Assembly (NCBI GenBank): GCA_030651305.1 | Contig: JAUSCI010000080.1 | Coordinates: forward strand, 1-64,000 | DNA length: 64,000 bases | Direction: 5' to 3' | Source: Sulfuritalea sp. | GTDB taxonomy: Bacteria; Pseudomonadota; Gammaproteobacteria; Burkholderiales; Rhodocyclaceae | Part shown: positions 63,022-64,000 of the stretch, one piece after another | Position numbering within the stretch: the first letter of the stretch is position 1 | How the letters are laid out: each line of letters begins with the position of its first letter | Position numbers and translations under genes: made by a program | Notes under the pieces: model-generated | What the model was told of the DNA's origin: nothing | The model's input: the letters and a program-made list of their open reading frames with translations, nothing else | Databases searched by the model: none

Positions 63022-63798
63022 TCAGGCCGGCCGCAGCGAGACTTCGCCGGAAAGGATGCGCTCGATGCGGCCATCGACTTCGAGCAGCAGCGCGCCGTCG
63101 GTGTCGACGCCGCGGCAGATGCCTTCGCCGGGCGGCCCGAAATCGGTCGACAGAACGACGCGGACATCCTGAAAGGCATGGCGCGTCATCCACTCCGGAC
63201 GGATCGCGGCGAAGCCGAGGTTGGCAAAGGTTTCCAGCGTGGCCAGCAGTTCGCTCAGCAAGGCGGCAAACAGGTCGTTCTCGTCCACTGCGTTTCCGTT
63301 TGCGCCAATCGCGGTCGACGCGGCGCGCACGTCCTCCGGCATGCCGGACGGCAGGCGCAGATTGATGCCGATGCCGATTACGGCGGCATGAGGCGCGCCG
63401 GGAACCAGTTCGATCAGGATGCCGCCCAGCTTGCGGCTGTCCTTGAGGATGTCGTTGGGCCATTTCAGCGCCGTCTCGCCAGCGCCGACTTTCTGCAGGG
63501 CGCGGGCAACGGCGACGCCCACTGCGAGGGAAAGCCCGGCCGGTGCGGTGCCCGGCGCGAAACGCCAGAGCAGGGAAAAGGTCAGGCTGTCGCCGGGGCT
63601 GGCGAACCAGCTGCGGCCGCGCCGGCCGCGGCCCGCCGTTTGCTCCTCGGCGATGACCACCGTGCCGGACGGCGCACCGGCTTCGGCGCGGCTCAGCAAG
63701 GCGGCGTTGGTCGAATCGCAGGTGGGCAGGACATCGATATCGAAGCGACGGGCGTTGGCCCCAAGCTTGGCGGCAATGGCAGCGATGTTGGCGGGCAT
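63022..63798 (-). CDS. birA: Biotin-[acetyl-CoA-carboxylase] ligase, without DNA-binding domain
   Basis: 258 residues. Biotinyl-AMP motif GRGRRGRSW near 57-65, KWPNDIL near 111, and the C-terminal SH3-like domain. It attaches biotin to AccB. The N-terminal helix-turn-helix of E. coli BirA is absent, so it cannot repress biotin genes. A copy of the dispersed repeat lies in frame just before KWPND. Confidence 0.92.
   Translation of the reverse strand: MPANIAAIAAKLGANARRFDIDVLPTCDSTNAALLSRAEAGAPSGTVVIAEEQTAGRGRRGRSWFASPGDSLTFSLLWRFAPGTAPAGLSLAVGVAVARALQKVGAGETALKWPNDILKDSRKLGGILIELVPGAPHAAVIGIGINLRLPSGMPEDVRAASTAIGANGNAVDENDLFAALLSELLATLETFANLGFAAIRPEWMTRHAFQDVRVVLSTDFGPPGEGICRGVDTDGALLLEVDGRIERILSGEVSLRPA
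63470..63493 (+). repeat. Dispersed 24-bp repeat, copy 13, inside birA
   Basis: Two changes from the core (GTCTCGCC) then TTTC. On the birA strand it codes about KVGAGETA, just before the conserved LKWPND. Confidence 0.6.
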
Positions 63799-63892
63799 GC
63801 AGGTTTCCTATGACGACAGGCGCCTGGCGGCGCTTCTGGAACGGCCGGCCTGACTATACTTGAAGCAGGCCTTTAGTTGCGGCCGCTACGCT

Positions 63893-63915
63893 TAACGTCG
63901 ACGAAGCCGACGTTA
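63893..63915. terminator. Hairpin between birA and the NtrC-like gene
   Basis: TAACGTCG-ACGAAGC-CGACGTTA, an 8-bp stem. A T run is missing, so it is only a possible terminator for the gene at the right edge. Confidence 0.4.
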
Positions 63916-63936
63916 GCCTTCACTGAAACTTCGTTT

Positions 63937-64000
63937 TCAGGTCGCCTTCGAATCTCCCTTGATGTCATCCAGGCCGAGTTCCTGAATCTTGCGCGTGATG
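63937..64000 (-). CDS. C-terminal end of an NtrC-like response regulator
   Basis: Only the last 20 residues, ITRKIQELGLDDIKGDSKAT, are in the window. ITRKIQELGLD matches the final helix of the Fis-type DNA-binding domain of NtrC in Betaproteobacteria. The call rests on this short match and could be another sigma-54 activator. Confidence 0.5.
   Translation of the reverse strand, partial: ITRKIQELGLDDIKGDSKAT

Overview
The window is betaproteobacterial, but it looks like two lineages joined inside one gene. Positions 1 to about 14.8 kb carry an origin-proximal block (mnmE, yidC, yidD, rnpA, rpmH, dnaA, dnaN, start of gyrB). Judged from memory of these families, its proteins look like Comamonadaceae of the Rhodoferax/Polaromonas type. 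From about 14.9 kb on, the rest of gyrB and everything after it look like Rhodocyclales or a close relative. A 24-bp dispersed repeat is common after 20.5 kb and not seen before it. The switch falls in the most conserved N-terminal stretch of GyrB, where an assembly chimera or a homologous recombination event would be expected. I could not run a search to decide between them.

Left block: the end of an ECF sigma factor with its zinc anti-sigma factor; a glycine-rich RRM protein; a short-chain dehydrogenase; the lptC-kdsC-kdsD operon for LPS export and Kdo synthesis; divergently a KefB-type antiporter and apt; then the oriC-side genes with DnaA boxes upstream of dnaA.

Right block, 17-28 kb: a likely small RNA after gyrB, a lytic transglycosylase, dbpA, a RIO-type kinase, arfB, yceH and an old yellow enzyme. 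Then comes a small defence-like island: an HTH-nucleotidyltransferase-HsdM operon with no HsdS or HsdR, behind a 28-bp near-perfect palindrome, next to an AbiEi/AbiEii toxin-antitoxin pair.

28-46 kb: an HNH nuclease with an unknown partner gene, a NERD/UvrD-type helicase next to an AAA-DUF4143 ATPase, a LysR regulator with two tiny genes, pepN, panE, a GAF-MshEN protein, amtB, mltA, then the housekeeping cluster DUF815 ATPase, Nudix-ThiE fusion, yacG, zapD, coaE.

46-57 kb: the most interesting set. All on the minus strand and read from right to left are DUF350, SPFH-SHOCT, DUF4178, an unannotated 47-residue membrane protein, a LapA-like protein, a membrane-fused spermidine-synthase-like enzyme, a lipoprotein FAD oxidoreductase and SpeD. 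Together they suggest a polyamine-linked membrane-stress system. A ParE toxin-antitoxin pair and a Fic gene sit in the middle of it.

57-64 kb: an acyl-CoA dehydrogenase, a large secreted ankyrin protein of foreign appearance, a decayed DUF433/DUF5615 pair, a MazEF pair, coaX, birA and the last residues of an NtrC-like regulator. No rRNA, tRNA, CRISPR array or transposase was recognised.
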